DNA from: JANQEU01 sp965242805
GTDB lineage: Bacteria; Bacteroidota; Bacteroidia; Cytophagales; Cyclobacteriaceae
Direction of reading: 5' to 3'
NCBI GenBank assembly: GCA_965242805.1
Contig: CBDETD010000002.1
Span: 5,808,888 to 5,872,887 of the forward strand
Length of the DNA: 64,000 nucleotides
Positions 27,823 to 38,810 of the stretch are shown piece after piece (position 1 is the stretch's first letter; every line of letters begins with the position of its first letter). The position numbers and the translations under genes were made by a program. The notes beneath the pieces were generated by a model, which worked only from the letters and a program-made list of their open reading frames with translations, searched no databases and was not told the DNA's origin.

Positions 27823-28045
27823 GACTGGCGTCGAAAGCCCCAGGCCATGTGGGACATGATCAACACCACCGTGTCGATCTTTTGTGGTGCTAGCTTTGAC
27901 TTCTCGGTTTTCAGGCGGGTTCGGCAGTTTGTTGGGCTTCTACCCAAAGGGTCCATGTAGGTATCTAGTATATATATATATACTTAGGGCACAAAGGGAT
28001 TCCCATCTAGCTACTTCAAGGCCCAAGTATAGACCATGTATGCCT

Positions 28046-28078
28046 ACCCTAAACCCTAAAGCTAAAACCTAAACCCTA
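28046..28078 (-). repeat. Short telomeric tract
   Basis: Degenerate CCCTAAA units with single-base changes (ccctaaagctaaaacctaaaccc). Confidence 0.7.
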
Positions 28079-28359
28079 TGTATACGATATAACAACATGG
28101 ACCCTTTGGCTAGGGTTTGGGGAGCCTATGCGGGTCCAGGGTTTTGGCGTCTACTTGGGGCTGATAGTGTTGTGGCCTCGGGTTTAGGGTTTTGAGTTTA
28201 GGCCTCAGAACTCACGAGTTTCATGGGATTCTTGGGTGTGTGGTGGGGTCATGCTGCTAACCCTCAAGGTTCCCTTTCAAATATCCATAACTGGGGAGAC
28301 CCCACTTTAGACCCCAAAATACCTCGCAGATACCCCCAAAACGGTGCCCCCAATGTTGG

Positions 28360-30650
28360 CAAACCCCATTAATATGTGTAGGAGTTGTGTTGGGCTAAAG
28401 GCGAGCCTGCTTCACGCTGCTCTTCCTTTTTAACTGGGCAACTTACAGCAACCTCACCCGGTCGCACCTGATGGTGGTTTATGTAGAAAAGGGTCCCAAC
28501 ATGGCTTAAGTTCAGTTCAAGTTTTGGCAGTATCATAAAACAGCATGTTGTTGTGTATTCGATCCTACAGAGTAATAAGCCGCCTCTATGACTCCTTGAC
28601 GGCCAATCCCTTGCCCGAAGCACTATTCCCCCAACACCCCTCCCCAAATGGGAGTTTTTCAAAATGGGGGGGGTCCTAGGACCCCAAGGGAGATACAGTA
28701 TAGGCGTTATTGTGGGGGATTGTTGTGAGAATACCTTCATTCCAATGTGAATCTGAATAAGGGAGGAACTGTGCAACCCACGATCCCTTCCTGGAGGTTC
28801 CTGCACAATCAGATCGTCCTCTCTCCGCCACCGCGCTCGAAGCTCAGACAGGGGTTCGGCGGACGTGCAGTCCTGGACTGTCGAAGTTGCGGAGATGTAC
28901 ACTCCCCCAAACTAACATGGAGTTTGAAGCCCATGTAGCCCCCCTTCAAAGGGACTGTAGTCTTCATAGGGCTCTTTGTGGGTTTTCATGTTAGTTTCCG
29001 AGAGGGTAGCTGCTGAGTCCAGGATGCTTGAGCTTGGCCTTTGTGGCTCTTCCTTGCTGCAAGTCTCCTTCAAAGATGAATCTGAAGAACTCCCGAGCCT
29101 GAATTGCCCTCTGACAGACAGTAGGACTGGTCAACGTGTTTCAGCATCTCTTCACCTCTTCACCCTTTGCCCTCCTCCGCCTTTTCCGTCCCCGCCTCCG
29201 GTTCCGCCTCCGCCTCCTCGTTGCTCAGGTGGCCTCGGCTTCAAAGAGGACACGCCGCACATCAAGTCCACCATGAGCAGCCGGGCAATGTTCTGTTGAG
29301 CATCATCCTTTGTATGGCTCGAGAGGTTTACAGGAGAGCTTCCATGTTTGCAGCAAAGGCAAGTTGCAAGCCGTCAGGTTCAAAGGATCGGGGTACCCTC
29401 CCAGGCTAAGAATTGAGAAGATGATCTTTGCCATTTGTTGCCCATGACCTTTGATTGCTCGCAGCTTGTTAGCAGTGTCTGCTTGGCATTCATGAGTCCC
29501 TTACTTCATTTCTTACTGACAGTGGGCAAGTTCAGTGAGGCTTTGTGCTCGCCGTCGCGGTTGCGGTGGTGTTGCATGCGCCAGACTTACGATGGGGTTT
29601 AGTTTGTTTGCGTGTTATGAAGACATTAAGGGTTGTCTCTCTTCAGGGAGAAGCGTGCGACGGTACATGTTGAATGCAGTCCTAGGTGCAATTAATTGAG
29701 CCCACACGGTTTAGGGTTTCTTTTGTCATGTAAGTGGGGATCAGAACCCAAGCACGCAGCACGAACAGCTGAAGTTCAGCAACGCCTGACTTCACTTGAA
29801 AATCCCGAACTGGCAAGTAAGTCTAAAAGCTGTGGCCTATAGCCGGTAAGTGCCCTGGAAAGTGCTCTAAGTCTTTCGAACTTCCTGTATTCCTAGGGTC
29901 CTCAATGCTTCAGGGGCCTGTGTTTGGAGACACCACCATATGAACAAGCAGGGTAGCAGCGCCCAAACCAAACTCTGCGTGAAAGGGCATCGCTAGATTT
30001 TGGCAGTTGCCTACGGTACCCAATCAGGGAACCCCTGCTGTCATCTGACTTTGATGGGGGTACTATGGCGGGGTGGAAAAGCTAGCTAGCCGAGTTTGAG
30101 CTTCATGTGGCTGCTTCCTGAAGTCATGATTCGTAGTGCGACTGCATGCACACTGTGCCAAGAATATGGGTGTCATGCTTCGCGGTGCGCCCGCATACAC
30201 ACTTTGCCAAAGATATTGGTGTCTGAAACACGACATGTACTATCTGTAGGTCCTGTAATGACTGCAGGCAATCTGCATCTTTCTCCTCACGTCATAGGGA
30301 TCCTTGCATGTGGAGGATGTGGGCAGAACTACACTTCTGAGCGTTGCCAGTTCGCAGCTGCAACCTTTAACATGGAACATACCCCAACCCTTTCATATAC
30401 CCACATTATAGAAGGTCTCTTGATAATGGGAAATGTTTTCTTTAATTCGCGATACCCTAAACCATAAACCTTGAACCACTTTGCACTTGGGTGGCAGATG
30501 GACTCCTTATTTAACGTGACACCTGCAGTCCCTTGTGGCCCTATGTTGGAGTTTCCCTTTTTGACCCGGGGTTTACCTAAAAATTCGGGATTATTGCATA
30601 GTGGGGTCTATTTTGAGGCCCTCTGTTTCCAGGAATCCCTGAACAGTGAG
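28360..30650. other. Non-repetitive eukaryotic DNA, possible exon fragments only
   Basis: This 2.3-kb part has the lowest repeat load of the eukaryotic side. Candidate frames are a minus-strand frame (28369-28902) and a plus-strand frame (28976-29299) that contains a proline-rich run (CPPPPFPSPPPVPPPPPR), a composition common in green-algal wall proteins. Neither has recognisable domains or splice context strong enough to call a gene. Confidence 0.5.
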
Positions 30651-30677
30651 CCCTAAACCCTAAACCCTAAACCCCTA
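30651..30677 (-). repeat. Telomeric tract
   Basis: Three perfect CCCTAAA units, then accccta. Confidence 0.85.
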
Positions 30678-30774
30678 GGTGCTGCTTTTCAAGCTGCACG
30701 AGCAGAATCATCGACTCCTCTTCGCTGTGCGGACCATGGGAGGACATGTCTCATTCTCAGCGATCTGCTCACGT

Positions 30775-30800
30775 GGTTTAGGGTTTAGGGTTTGGGGTTT
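30775..30800 (+). repeat. Telomeric tract, opposite orientation to the one 98 bases upstream
   Basis: TTTAGGG units followed by TTTGGGG. With 30651-30677 it forms an inverted telomeric pair. Confidence 0.8.
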
Positions 30801-30874
30801 GGATTCTGTTGTGTCAGTCTAGCAGCATTGACAGACTTCCTGTTCACCCCACAGACCTTCTAGTTACAAAGCTT

Positions 30875-30964
30875 GATACCGAACATCCTGCATGACTTTA
30901 AGTACCATATTCCTTGTGATTTCTAGTACGGAGGTATACGAAGGTTATGCAGGAGTGTTGTATC
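30875..30964. repeat. Inverted-repeat element (family C, copy 1)
   Basis: Imperfect arms gataccgaacatcctgcatg (from 30875) and its complement ending aggagtgttgtatc (30964). Resembles the element at 46975-47059: both have 'atcctg(c/t)atgac..tta' arms and a 'gatttctagta' motif inside. Confidence 0.55.
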
Positions 30965-32298
30965 AACAGGGGTTGGCGTCAATGAAGGATTTGAATGGTC
31001 ATTGTTGGCAGAGGCAGCCTTATTCTGGAGGAACCTCAACAGCCCCCTGATCGGGATTAGGGTAAGGAAGTGCCCAGTAAATACCATTTTCATGATGGCT
31101 AATGAAATATACCTAAACTCGAAAAATTGACATTTTTCACGGGAAATACATGCCACCGCGGCGTACCACGCTCTAGGGTTTAGGGCCCCTTCTGAAATTC
31201 CGTTGGCTGGAAGGTCTTTACTGGGCTTTGAAGATACGGGCAATCCAACATAATAAGAAGGTTTTGGCCACCCTGACTTCCAAAGTTAGGGCCCCAATCA
31301 ACCATATAAGATATAGGTCCATATTTCGGAGGTTAGGGTTGCCAACGTGATCAAACCGTCATCCTGATACCCTAGCAGCCCTGGCAACTGGACCTCAATC
31401 CCTGCCTGCCCTGACACTTGTACCATGGGCCATAGTTTCAGATCCTTAAATAGGAGTTTGATTGGGCTTTAACGGTACGCGACATAGGATCCCCACCATT
31501 CTGGCTCTTAAAAACTGAGCTGGGGACAATGAGAAGAATTCAAGTCCCCAACCCTGACCCTGAACTGCTTCAGTTCCCTGGCCAACATTCAATCAGTTCA
31601 CGACAACAAATGAAGCACAAAGAGCGAGCCTCCGCACAACTGTTGCATTGCGGACACATACTGGCCTCTTTTGGATGCCAACTCAGCGGGTGTGTGTTTT
31701 GGTTGCTCACTGGGTGAGAGGCATTAGAGGTTTGCCAGTGCATGCTGAGGGCTTCAGAAGGATGAAAGGCTCTTGGCATGTACATGACACTTAGTGCATA
31801 GAGCAATAGCTAGGTTAGATGTGCACCATAAACGTTGTGTACTCCACCTGCCTACCTGCCTACTTACCTACCTAACCTACCTACACATACATGCAGACCT
31901 ACATACCTACAACCTGCATAATGCATGCATTCCTACACAGATGCATACAATCATACATCCATATATATGTATATATACACACACATACTTAGACACTCAT
32001 ATATGTATATATACATATATACACGTACAGAAACATACATATACATTATGTTTGTTTGTCTGTAGGTATGTATATGCACAGCATAGAAACTAGTTGCATC
32101 CACACACAAAGGGAAGCTGAGGTCTATGCCTTCGCATGCATCCTTTGCTTCGGGTTCCTCCAGGAGGTCCACGTGATACGAGATTCACTCTTCAGGACCA
32201 TGTGGCAGCGTCAGGTATAGGGAGTCCGGGTACAGGGTTAAGGGTTAGAGTGAGTAGAGTTGAGTACTTAGTACAGGATTTCGTGCGGTGTTTTTCCC
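30965..32298. other. Non-coding stretch with a microsatellite, no gene seen
   Basis: Mostly unique sequence with isolated telomeric units (31174). From 31846 to 32061 it holds a decayed tetranucleotide array (ccta/acct)n merging into (atac/tata)n. No convincing coding frame. Confidence 0.6.
31846..32061 (+). repeat. Compound microsatellite (cctacc)n-(catata)n
   Basis: Repeats of cctac and tacat phrases pass into ta-rich dinucleotide tracts; many point changes show age. Confidence 0.8.
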
Positions 32299-33500
32299 CA
32301 CCTGCCAGGTGAGGGTTGTTAGATTTTATAAGAGCTGTCCTTCCCTCCTTCATTCCTCCTTCCTCTTCCTCCTCCTTCCTCCTTCTCGCCAGACCTCAGC
32401 CAAAGAGACTCCACCACAGCGAGCTACGACTAGTGTTTACTGCCGGACCTCAACCACAGCCATCCACTCCCAGTGTTCCCTGCCGGACCTCAAACGCCCA
32501 GTGTTCGCTGCCGGACCTCAACCACAGCCATCCACGCCCAGTGTTCGCTGCCGGACCTCAACCACAGCCATCCACGCCCAGTGTTCGCTGCCGGACCTCA
32601 AACACCCAGTGTTCGCTGCCGGACCTCAACCACAGCCATCCACGCCCAGTGTTCGCTGCCGGACCTCAACCACACAGCCATCCACGCCCAGTGTTCGCTG
32701 CCGGACCTCAACCACAGCCATCCACGCCCAGTGTTCGCTGCCGGACCTCCACCACAGCCATCCACGCCCAGTGTTCGCTGCCGGACCTCAACCACAGCCA
32801 TCCACGCCCAGTGTTCGCTGCCGGACCTCAACCACAGCCATCCGCGCCCAGTGTTCGCTGCAGGACCTCAACCACAGCCATCTCTCGCCAGTGTCTGCTG
32901 CCGGACCTCAACCACAATGTCTCATGTATATCGATGAATGTTTTCAGTTTGCGGTTGGTGCAGAGTTTGGAGAAATTGGTTTATGGCGGACAGAGACATT
33001 GTCACTGCTTTTCCTCTGCAGCTGTTAACAAAGATGCTCGAGACAGGCAACATCCTACAGCAAGAGACTCACATGATTCATTTTCAGGTGACTGAACATC
33101 ACTTACAGGTTGGCAACATGCGGTGTAGCATTTGAGCAGTAACTGCCCTATGACACTGTCTGAGTCTCTTAGACGTGTGAACAACTTGGGACTGAACTGA
33201 TTTTAACTGGGAAAGTCTTCTGTTTATTGACAGATCAAAAAGAATACTGCATTGAAGCGACCGGAAATTGTTCTGCTGTCATGTGTCATGCATTTCAGGC
33301 ACAGGTATTCTCACACAAAGACAGTGCATTGTTGTATAGTGATGGTAGAGGTCCGGCAGTAAACACTAGTCGTAGCTCGCTGTGGTGGAGTCTCTTTGGT
33401 TGAGGTCTGGCGAGAAGGAGGAAGGAGGAAGGAAGGGAGGAAGGGAGGAAGGAAGGAAGGACAGCTCTTATAAAATCTAACAACCCTCACCTGGCAGGTG
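32299..33500. mobile_element. 1.2-kb foldback element with 153-bp terminal inverted repeats
   Basis: Left arm 32299-32451 and right arm 33348-33500 are reverse complements over 153 bp. They are nearly identical except inside a pyrimidine-rich tract (about 32338-32390), where small differences have built up. Each outer end is the palindrome cacctg-c-caggtg (or cacctg-g-caggtg). The interior is a 40-bp minisatellite (32443 to about 32930) and a unique 410-base stretch (32938-33347) with no transposase frame. No clear target duplication is seen. This is the form of a non-autonomous foldback (MITE-like or Tnr/FB-like) DNA transposon. Confidence 0.85.
32443..32930 (+). repeat. 40-bp minisatellite inside the foldback element
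   Basis: About 12 units with consensus ccggacctcaaccacagcca + tccacgcccagtgttcgctg. Unit starts are at 32443, 32483, 32511, 32551, 32591, 32619, 32659, 32701, 32741, 32781, 32821, 32861 and a partial at 32901. Two units are 28 bp (lacking 12 bases ending in catcca) and one is 42 bp. The first unit begins inside the left terminal arm, so the array grew from the arm's inner edge. All three plus frames stay open because 40 is not a multiple of 3 and the unit has no stops. Confidence 0.92.
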
Positions 33501-34750
33501 ATGGTGAATGCTTTAATGCCATGGTGGGGATCACTCGAAGTAAAGTAATTAAGATTAAGTGTTCAGGGCTTAGGCTTCAGGATTTACGGTCAGGGTTTTA
33601 ATTTGAGTGTTCAGGTGAGATAGCAGTGGTCTGTTTTTGCTTTGACGTCCTGGCAGCATGACGAACTCTGTGCCATTGCTTACAGCCATGCTACTAGACA
33701 CACATGGAACAGTGAAGATACAGATCGCATGGTTCCTACGGGTTGAATACGCAAATTATTTCTGATACTCCCTAGCTTCATTTGTGTCATATATGGCTTC
33801 TCATCTTAACCTCAGTCTACTTCAGGGGCGTCTGTGGCCCCTTAGCTACATGTCAAAAAAGCCAGCCCACGTGCTCGAGCAGGCCATTGGAATTTTCATT
33901 ATCATGCCACCTCGGACCCTCAAACCTGCACAGGAAATTATAGTCCTTATCCAACTGCATGGCAGCCTCTCAAAAGTAAATTACATGTTATCCTTGAAAG
34001 GAGCTCTTGTAGTCTCGTCCTGGCCCTGTCTATCCCCAGGGTCGCAGTGGAGGGTTTCATTGATCAAACTTCCATTTGGACGGCTGAGACTCCGACATGC
34101 CCTCAAAGCCTGTTCGAATGGTGATGTTTACCTGGCGTTGTCTTGATCTTACGTAAGGTTTCCAGGATTGAGTACACCCCTGAGGTTGTATGCTTTGGTT
34201 CGGAGCACTCTTTTAGGGAGTTCCTTGCTGCGTACAGGACGTTACAGGACTATTGGACTTGCACGCCGAAACCAGTTTCAAGGCACAACTTCAAGGGTAC
34301 AACTCAGGAAGTCTTGCTGATCTCCTTAGCACAGGATATGTCTCGTCGCCGTGACGGCCATAGCAGCGCCTTGTACTGATTAAAGTTATGCGCCTCCGAA
34401 CTTGTCACCATGTATCCGCAGATTTCTTGTCTGTCGCAGCTTTACCGTTATTGCTCCGTTTGTCTGTTCTGGACGCCATGTTTTTTGTTGTCAGCGACAT
34501 TCCTATGATGGTCCCACGTTGTTGCGCATGTCCATGTTAGCACTCTTCTTCATTTCGTGGCCGACAGCTGGTATAGCAACCCCCTCGCAGAGCCTGCGCA
34601 TCTGGCGTTCAGAGCTCAAAGCTCCCAGGCCCTGGGCCAGTAGGATGAGGGCTGCGGGCATGCTAGGTACGTAGGGGTCTTATGGATCATGGGCTACGTC
34701 CTGCTGTCCCATGTTCATACGCAAACTTTTGGAATGACCTGCTTGCTGTA
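33501..34750. other. Mostly unique sequence, no gene seen
   Basis: Several medium frames overlap (for example 33784-34146 and 34143-34379) but show no domains or consistent codon use. One telomere-like unit near 33572 only. Confidence 0.4.
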
Positions 34751-34753
34751 TAT

Positions 34754-34855
34754 GAGCTGTAGTCTAAACTCCTTGAAGGGGGTTACACAGGGGGTTATAT
34801 ACGGGACTATATGAGGGGTTGCTAAGGGGGATACCAGGGGTTAAGACTACAGCTC
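34754..34855 (+). mobile_element. MITE family A, copy 1
   Basis: 102 bp, ends gagctgtagtctaaactcc and its complement; interior has the typical ggggttatata/ggactatatgagggg phrases. Flanks tat/aaa show no clear duplication. Confidence 0.85.
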
Positions 34856-34972
34856 AAAGGGTCAGATGCATTTCATACAGCATGCCCTGAAGATTGTTGG
34901 CATATGGCAAAGTAACGCGGCCGGTCCAATTCCCGAGCACCAACACTAGATTGTGAAGGGTGTTCTAGAGAT

Positions 34973-35079
34973 GAGGTATAGTCCAAACTCCTTAAGGGCG
35001 TGTTATATATGGGATTATGTAGGAGACTCCTATAGGGCTTATTTACAGGGGGGGGTACTAGGAGTTTAGACAATGGCTC
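34973..35079 (+). mobile_element. MITE family A, copy 2 (diverged)
   Basis: Ends gaggtatagtccaaactcc and ggagtttagacaatggctc; 118 bases after copy 1, same orientation. Confidence 0.75.
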
Positions 35080-36340
35080 AGATAAGTTTGGAGATTGTGT
35101 AAAGGGCGCCGTACAACCCAAGCCATTCCTAACCAGCCCAAAGTACGTCGTGGTCAGGGAGTCTAGGCGAGAAGGTGCTAACAATGAAGCTGGTGTTTTG
35201 AGACAAGCAGCCAGACCTCTAATTTCCTGCGTGCCCACAGCAAGCCTCAGCGAGGCTGCCAGCTCTATCCTAAATATGTTATTCTCATGTTTGTGATTGG
35301 GTTTCTCAATCTGACAAAACCGTCTGAACTCTAGTGAATCGAAAGCTCGGACTCGAAACAGAGTTGTGCGAGAATCATACGCGCATCGAGAGAAGATCTC
35401 CATGAAGCTTGACTGATGGATCATGCGTCATAGAAGATCCCAATATACGAGCCCTTATTGTGTAGTCCCCTAGGGTCCCGTAAAGGGAGCCCAGAACCCA
35501 GGGGGTACAACCCTAGGGGTACAAGCCTGAAACCCTTAAAACCCGTTGCAACAAAGCCGAACTTGATCCAGAAGAAGGCTAAGTGTGGAGCGCCCCCTCC
35601 AACCAGGCTTCCACCTTGAGATACAGTGAACGTCAAAACCACAGGGTTTAGGGTTTCGCACAAATCTACATTTGAAGATTTTTCAGCCCCTAAACCCTAA
35701 ACCCTGGAGAGCCAACCAACCTGGCCCAAGCAATCTTCACAAAGCTTTCAGGCTCAAACGAGCAATAGTCTAAACTCCTGAAAGGGGGGTTATATAGGGG
35801 ATTATACAGGGGGATATTATGGCTCAAATGGACGTTTTCAGACTTTGGACTCAGTTCTTGGTCCCCGAACTACGCGTGACTTTCAAAACCCAAAGCTCCA
35901 CTCCAAATCTAGCGAAGGCTATGTCTGGGGCTTACAAGATTGCCTTGTGGGTGGCAAAGTCTCAAGACGATGGAACCTGGTGGAGGGACAGCCGTCGCAT
36001 CTGTTTAGGGTTCGGGCTTCAGGGCTTAAGGATTGCCTGCAATCTCCAATACATGCAGCTTAGTAGGAATCACTCCCCATCTAGTTGCTATCATCCGTAA
36101 GACGGTAGGTGATTTGGGTCTACAAGTGAGTTCAGGCGAAAATGTAGAGGGTTTGCGCAGAGGGCTTCAGGTTTTGGTTCGACAGATTGGTGGAGGGACA
36201 GCCTCTGCATGTTGGGTGGCCCTCCTGTGTGTAGACATCCAAAATTCCCATAAAAGGCGTCCGTTAATTTCAGGGGTTAGAGGCTGATCACAATTATGGA
36301 TATGCTGGAGGCCTTCGTAGATGGAGGGAGGCTTGTGCAG
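35080..36340. other. Unique sequence with a telomeric tract and a truncated MITE, no gene seen
   Basis: Telomeric tracts lie at 35643-35655 and 35690-35704 (opposite orientations). The minus-strand open frame 34873-35424 runs through MITE copy 2, so it is not taken as a gene. Confidence 0.5.
35760..35825 (+). mobile_element. MITE family A, copy 3 (internally deleted)
   Basis: The left arm gagcaatagtctaaactcc and about 45 bases of interior are present; the right end is reduced to ggctc. Confidence 0.65.
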
Positions 36341-36676
36341 TCTAAGTGCTACGGAATGGCGGAGGTTGCACTTTTTGTTTGATTTTTTGAGGGCTGTAAG
36401 AAGATTTCTGCGTCAACAGTAAGTCCGGGTCTCTGGAGGGGATCATAGGGATATGTAGGGATAATGATAATATTAGGCCCCCTAAGCCCCGTATACCCTT
36501 ATATATATGTGTACATACATATATGTATGTATATATACATATATACATATGTATATATATATATAGGGGTATACGGGGACATAGATACCCTACAAAACCC
36601 CTACATAACCCCAGATCTATAGCGCCGCCCTACTTGGAGAAACTCCAAGCTCTCGCCCACACCCTTATCCCTATAT
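36341..36676. repeat. (ta)-rich tract and short tandem phrases
   Basis: 36498-36564 is an (at/ta)n microsatellite with gtatac interruptions, flanked by 'gtataccc' and 'ggggtatac' arms that could form a hairpin. No gene. Confidence 0.6.
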
Positions 36677-36796
36677 GAGCTATATAGGGTTTAGGGTTTA
36701 GGGTCTAAACTCCTTAAAGGGCGTTATATAGGGGATCATATTGTGGGGTACTATAGGGGTTGTTAAGGGGGATACTAGGAGTTTAGACTATAGCTC
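36677..36796 (+). mobile_element. MITE family A, copy 4, with an 18-nt telomeric insertion in its left arm
   Basis: The left arm reads gagctata, then 18 bases of TTTAGGG repeat (36685-36702), then gtctaaactcc. The right arm (ggagtttagactatagctc) is intact. Without the insertion the element is exactly 102 bp, the same as intact copies. The insertion thus came after the transposition. Confidence 0.85.
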
Positions 36797-38080
36797 ATAT
36801 ATATGTATATATATATATACCCCAGTATACTCGGGTTTAGGGTTTCCGGGTTTCCATTTTCTTTTCCATTATCCCTACTATAAATCCGAATATATACCCT
36901 GCCTGTGCCGCAGAAAATCAAGATCCAGCGGAAGAATGCGGAGGAAATGCAGATTGAAGCTGGCGCTTCTTGCCGATTTCTATATGGACATATGGGGATA
37001 TATGAGAGGTACAGGGAGATATGGGGATTGATAGGGCTTAGGGATCAGGGCCAGAATGGAGAATCGCGTGGAACAGGGAATGGCAAATGACATGGAACCT
37101 AGGGTTATATCGCGGCTTATAGGGAGGGAAAAAGTCAGGGTATATTATGGTAATATCCAACAGTCTTGACGCGGCACTTTCCCTAGATAGGGGGACCCCA
37201 ATATAGGGCCCAGAATACTATAGTCCCTATCGCTGGGTTCCCGAAAATGGTACCCCTAATTTTTGAAAACCTTAAACCTAAACCTTACATACCTCTACAT
37301 ACCTTATTCGACCCCTAAATCCTCTGTATAGAAGAAGACACTTGTCAGTTGTAGCATTCACCTTGCATATGTTGAGGGAGTCTAGGAGCTTGAATAATTG
37401 TGTCCCAAATCCTAACTCCTAACCCTGCATACCCCCAAGGTTCACGAACGTAGAGCGCGTTCGTGGCAGGAATTGCTGAGGAAGTTTGGCCTAGCATTCT
37501 GCTGATGAGAGTTGAGTAGGGCTTATATAAGGAAAATGGAACAGCAAATGGAAACTACCATATAGTATACTGGCCTCATTTAGGGATAATGGAAAGGAAC
37601 ATGGAAGCTATGATTTTTGGCTTAGTTCTAGGTACCCCGTATGTGCCCTTTTTCCCTTTTTATCTTGGGGTCTCTTTATCAAAGCTGGACAGCAGGAAAA
37701 TTGGTACCCTTGTTATTAATGGGTTACTGGGAAACCTAGTCATGAGAGGAGTATTCATAGACCCTGTAATGGACAGACTTCACTAGACTGCAGCTGTGTT
37801 GGACGGCGCCAAAGCTTCCTAGCCCCTCATCATCACAGCCTTGTGATTGCACAAATGTTTCCTAAGCTTCACATTTGCAGACATCGCGCATTCCAGGTGG
37901 CTTTTCTTTTGTTATCCTGTCCAGTACGGGTCCGTTTACTTGCGTCCTATGCTGCTAAACAGTCCGGGTTCCTAGACTAGTTTCTTCTAAGAGGGAACAG
38001 CAGTGCAGGCATTCCCACATCCAAGTCTGCTGCAGTCCTGACCGCGCAGCGGAACTATTGAAGGCATTGACTTGAACTCT
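36797..38080. other. Repeat-poor sequence with family D fragment, no gene seen
   Basis: A degenerate telomeric unit lies at 36832-36845. 37188-37285 is a copy of the GGGACCCC family (listed separately). 37540-37620 carries two 'aatggaa..aatggaa' phrases (family E). No protein domain is seen. Confidence 0.5.
37188..37285 (+). repeat. Dispersed repeat family D (gggaccccaatata ... ggtacccctaattttt)
   Basis: The sequence runs gggggaccccaatatagggc, then tatagtccctat, then ggtacccctaatttttg, and ends in degenerate CCTAAAC units. Similar copies at about 40285-40382, 41848-41965, 43675-43755 and 59434-59545 end in the same way. Confidence 0.7.
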
Positions 38081-38210
38081 GAACCCCAAACCCCAAACAC
38101 TAAACCCCAAGCCCTAAACCCCAAACCCCAAACCCCAAACCCCAAACCCTAAACCCTAAACCCCAAACTCTAAATCCTACACCCCAAGTCCTAAACCCCC
38201 AAAACCCTAA
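38081..38210 (-). repeat. Long degenerate telomeric array (CCCCAAA/CCCTAAA)
   Basis: Alternating CCCCAAA and CCCTAAA units, about 18 in all, with one or two base changes each; a shorter tract follows at 38332-38370. Confidence 0.88.
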
Positions 38211-38425
38211 GTTGAAGCTTTTCGTACCTAAACTTAAAAGTTCGCAACCTATGGAAGTGTCCTTGCAGAGCCAGCCTGTTCAAAAGTCTGTGCTGTTGGT
38301 ATATGACTGAACAGCTTAAAGGTAAGCCAAACCCCTGAACCCTAAACCCTAACCCTTGACCCTAAATCTTAGCTTGCTCTATTTGGTAGTTTATAGTCTT
38401 CATGGGGGCAGAGGAAGTCGGAGCC

Positions 38426-38644
38426 CTAGATCCCAATATCCAAGTTGTGAAGTTTTTGAAAGATCATCACCTCATTCTTTGTGCTTGACCCATATCTAGT
38501 GTGTAGTCCCTGTATAAGCCTCCCCAAAATCTTGTTTCTGGTGGATGAAGGCATGAATCCTGCACTGAGGCTATCGCTGGTGGCTTTCTCATCGTGCAGT
38601 GCATCTGCGACTTTGCAGCAATCAGTAAGCAGCAGGTACGTCAT
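38426..38644 (-). other. Candidate exon (72-residue open frame)
   Basis: The minus-strand frame reads MTYLLLTDCCKVADALHDEK...GRLIQGLHTRYG..NEVMIFQKLHNLDIGI, with a balanced, soluble-protein composition and little low complexity. No domain is recognised and no splice sites were verified. It could be a fortuitous frame. Confidence 0.2.
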
Positions 38645-38810
38645 TCGAAATGATGGAACATGTTCGGATTATGAAATCAGTGTTGGAGGGGCGGGTGACC
38701 CAGGTGGCCTTGGATCCAGCGTAAGGTGAGTCAATTGCTAACCTTGCAATGCTCCATGGCAACTGCCTCGCAGGGCTTCTGGGAGGTATCCTCGCCGGAG
38801 CCATTAACCT

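Larger units (their letters stand above)
26809..28360. other. Start of eukaryotic-type DNA, interspersed telomeric tracts, no gene seen
   Basis: Gene density and codon structure end at the junction. The stretch contains telomeric clusters (listed separately), an A/T-rich segment (27220-27310) repeating 'gggtcctatatt/ggggccctatat' phrases, and a short (ta)n at 27968-27981. No frame has a convincing protein. Confidence 0.75.

Noticed and set aside
28369..28902. A 177-residue minus-strand frame as a gene
   Set aside because: No recognisable domain, low-complexity ends, and no splice context; kept only as unassigned sequence.
32443..32930. The 40-bp array as a CRISPR
   Set aside because: Units are contiguous with no unique spacers, and it lies in eukaryotic-type DNA within a foldback element.
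32316..33095. A large repetitive open frame as a real protein
   Set aside because: All three frames are open across a 40-bp minisatellite inside a foldback element; it is a by-product of repeat length, not selection.
34873..35424. A 183-residue minus-strand frame as a gene
   Set aside because: It runs straight through MITE family A copy 2 and has no domain.
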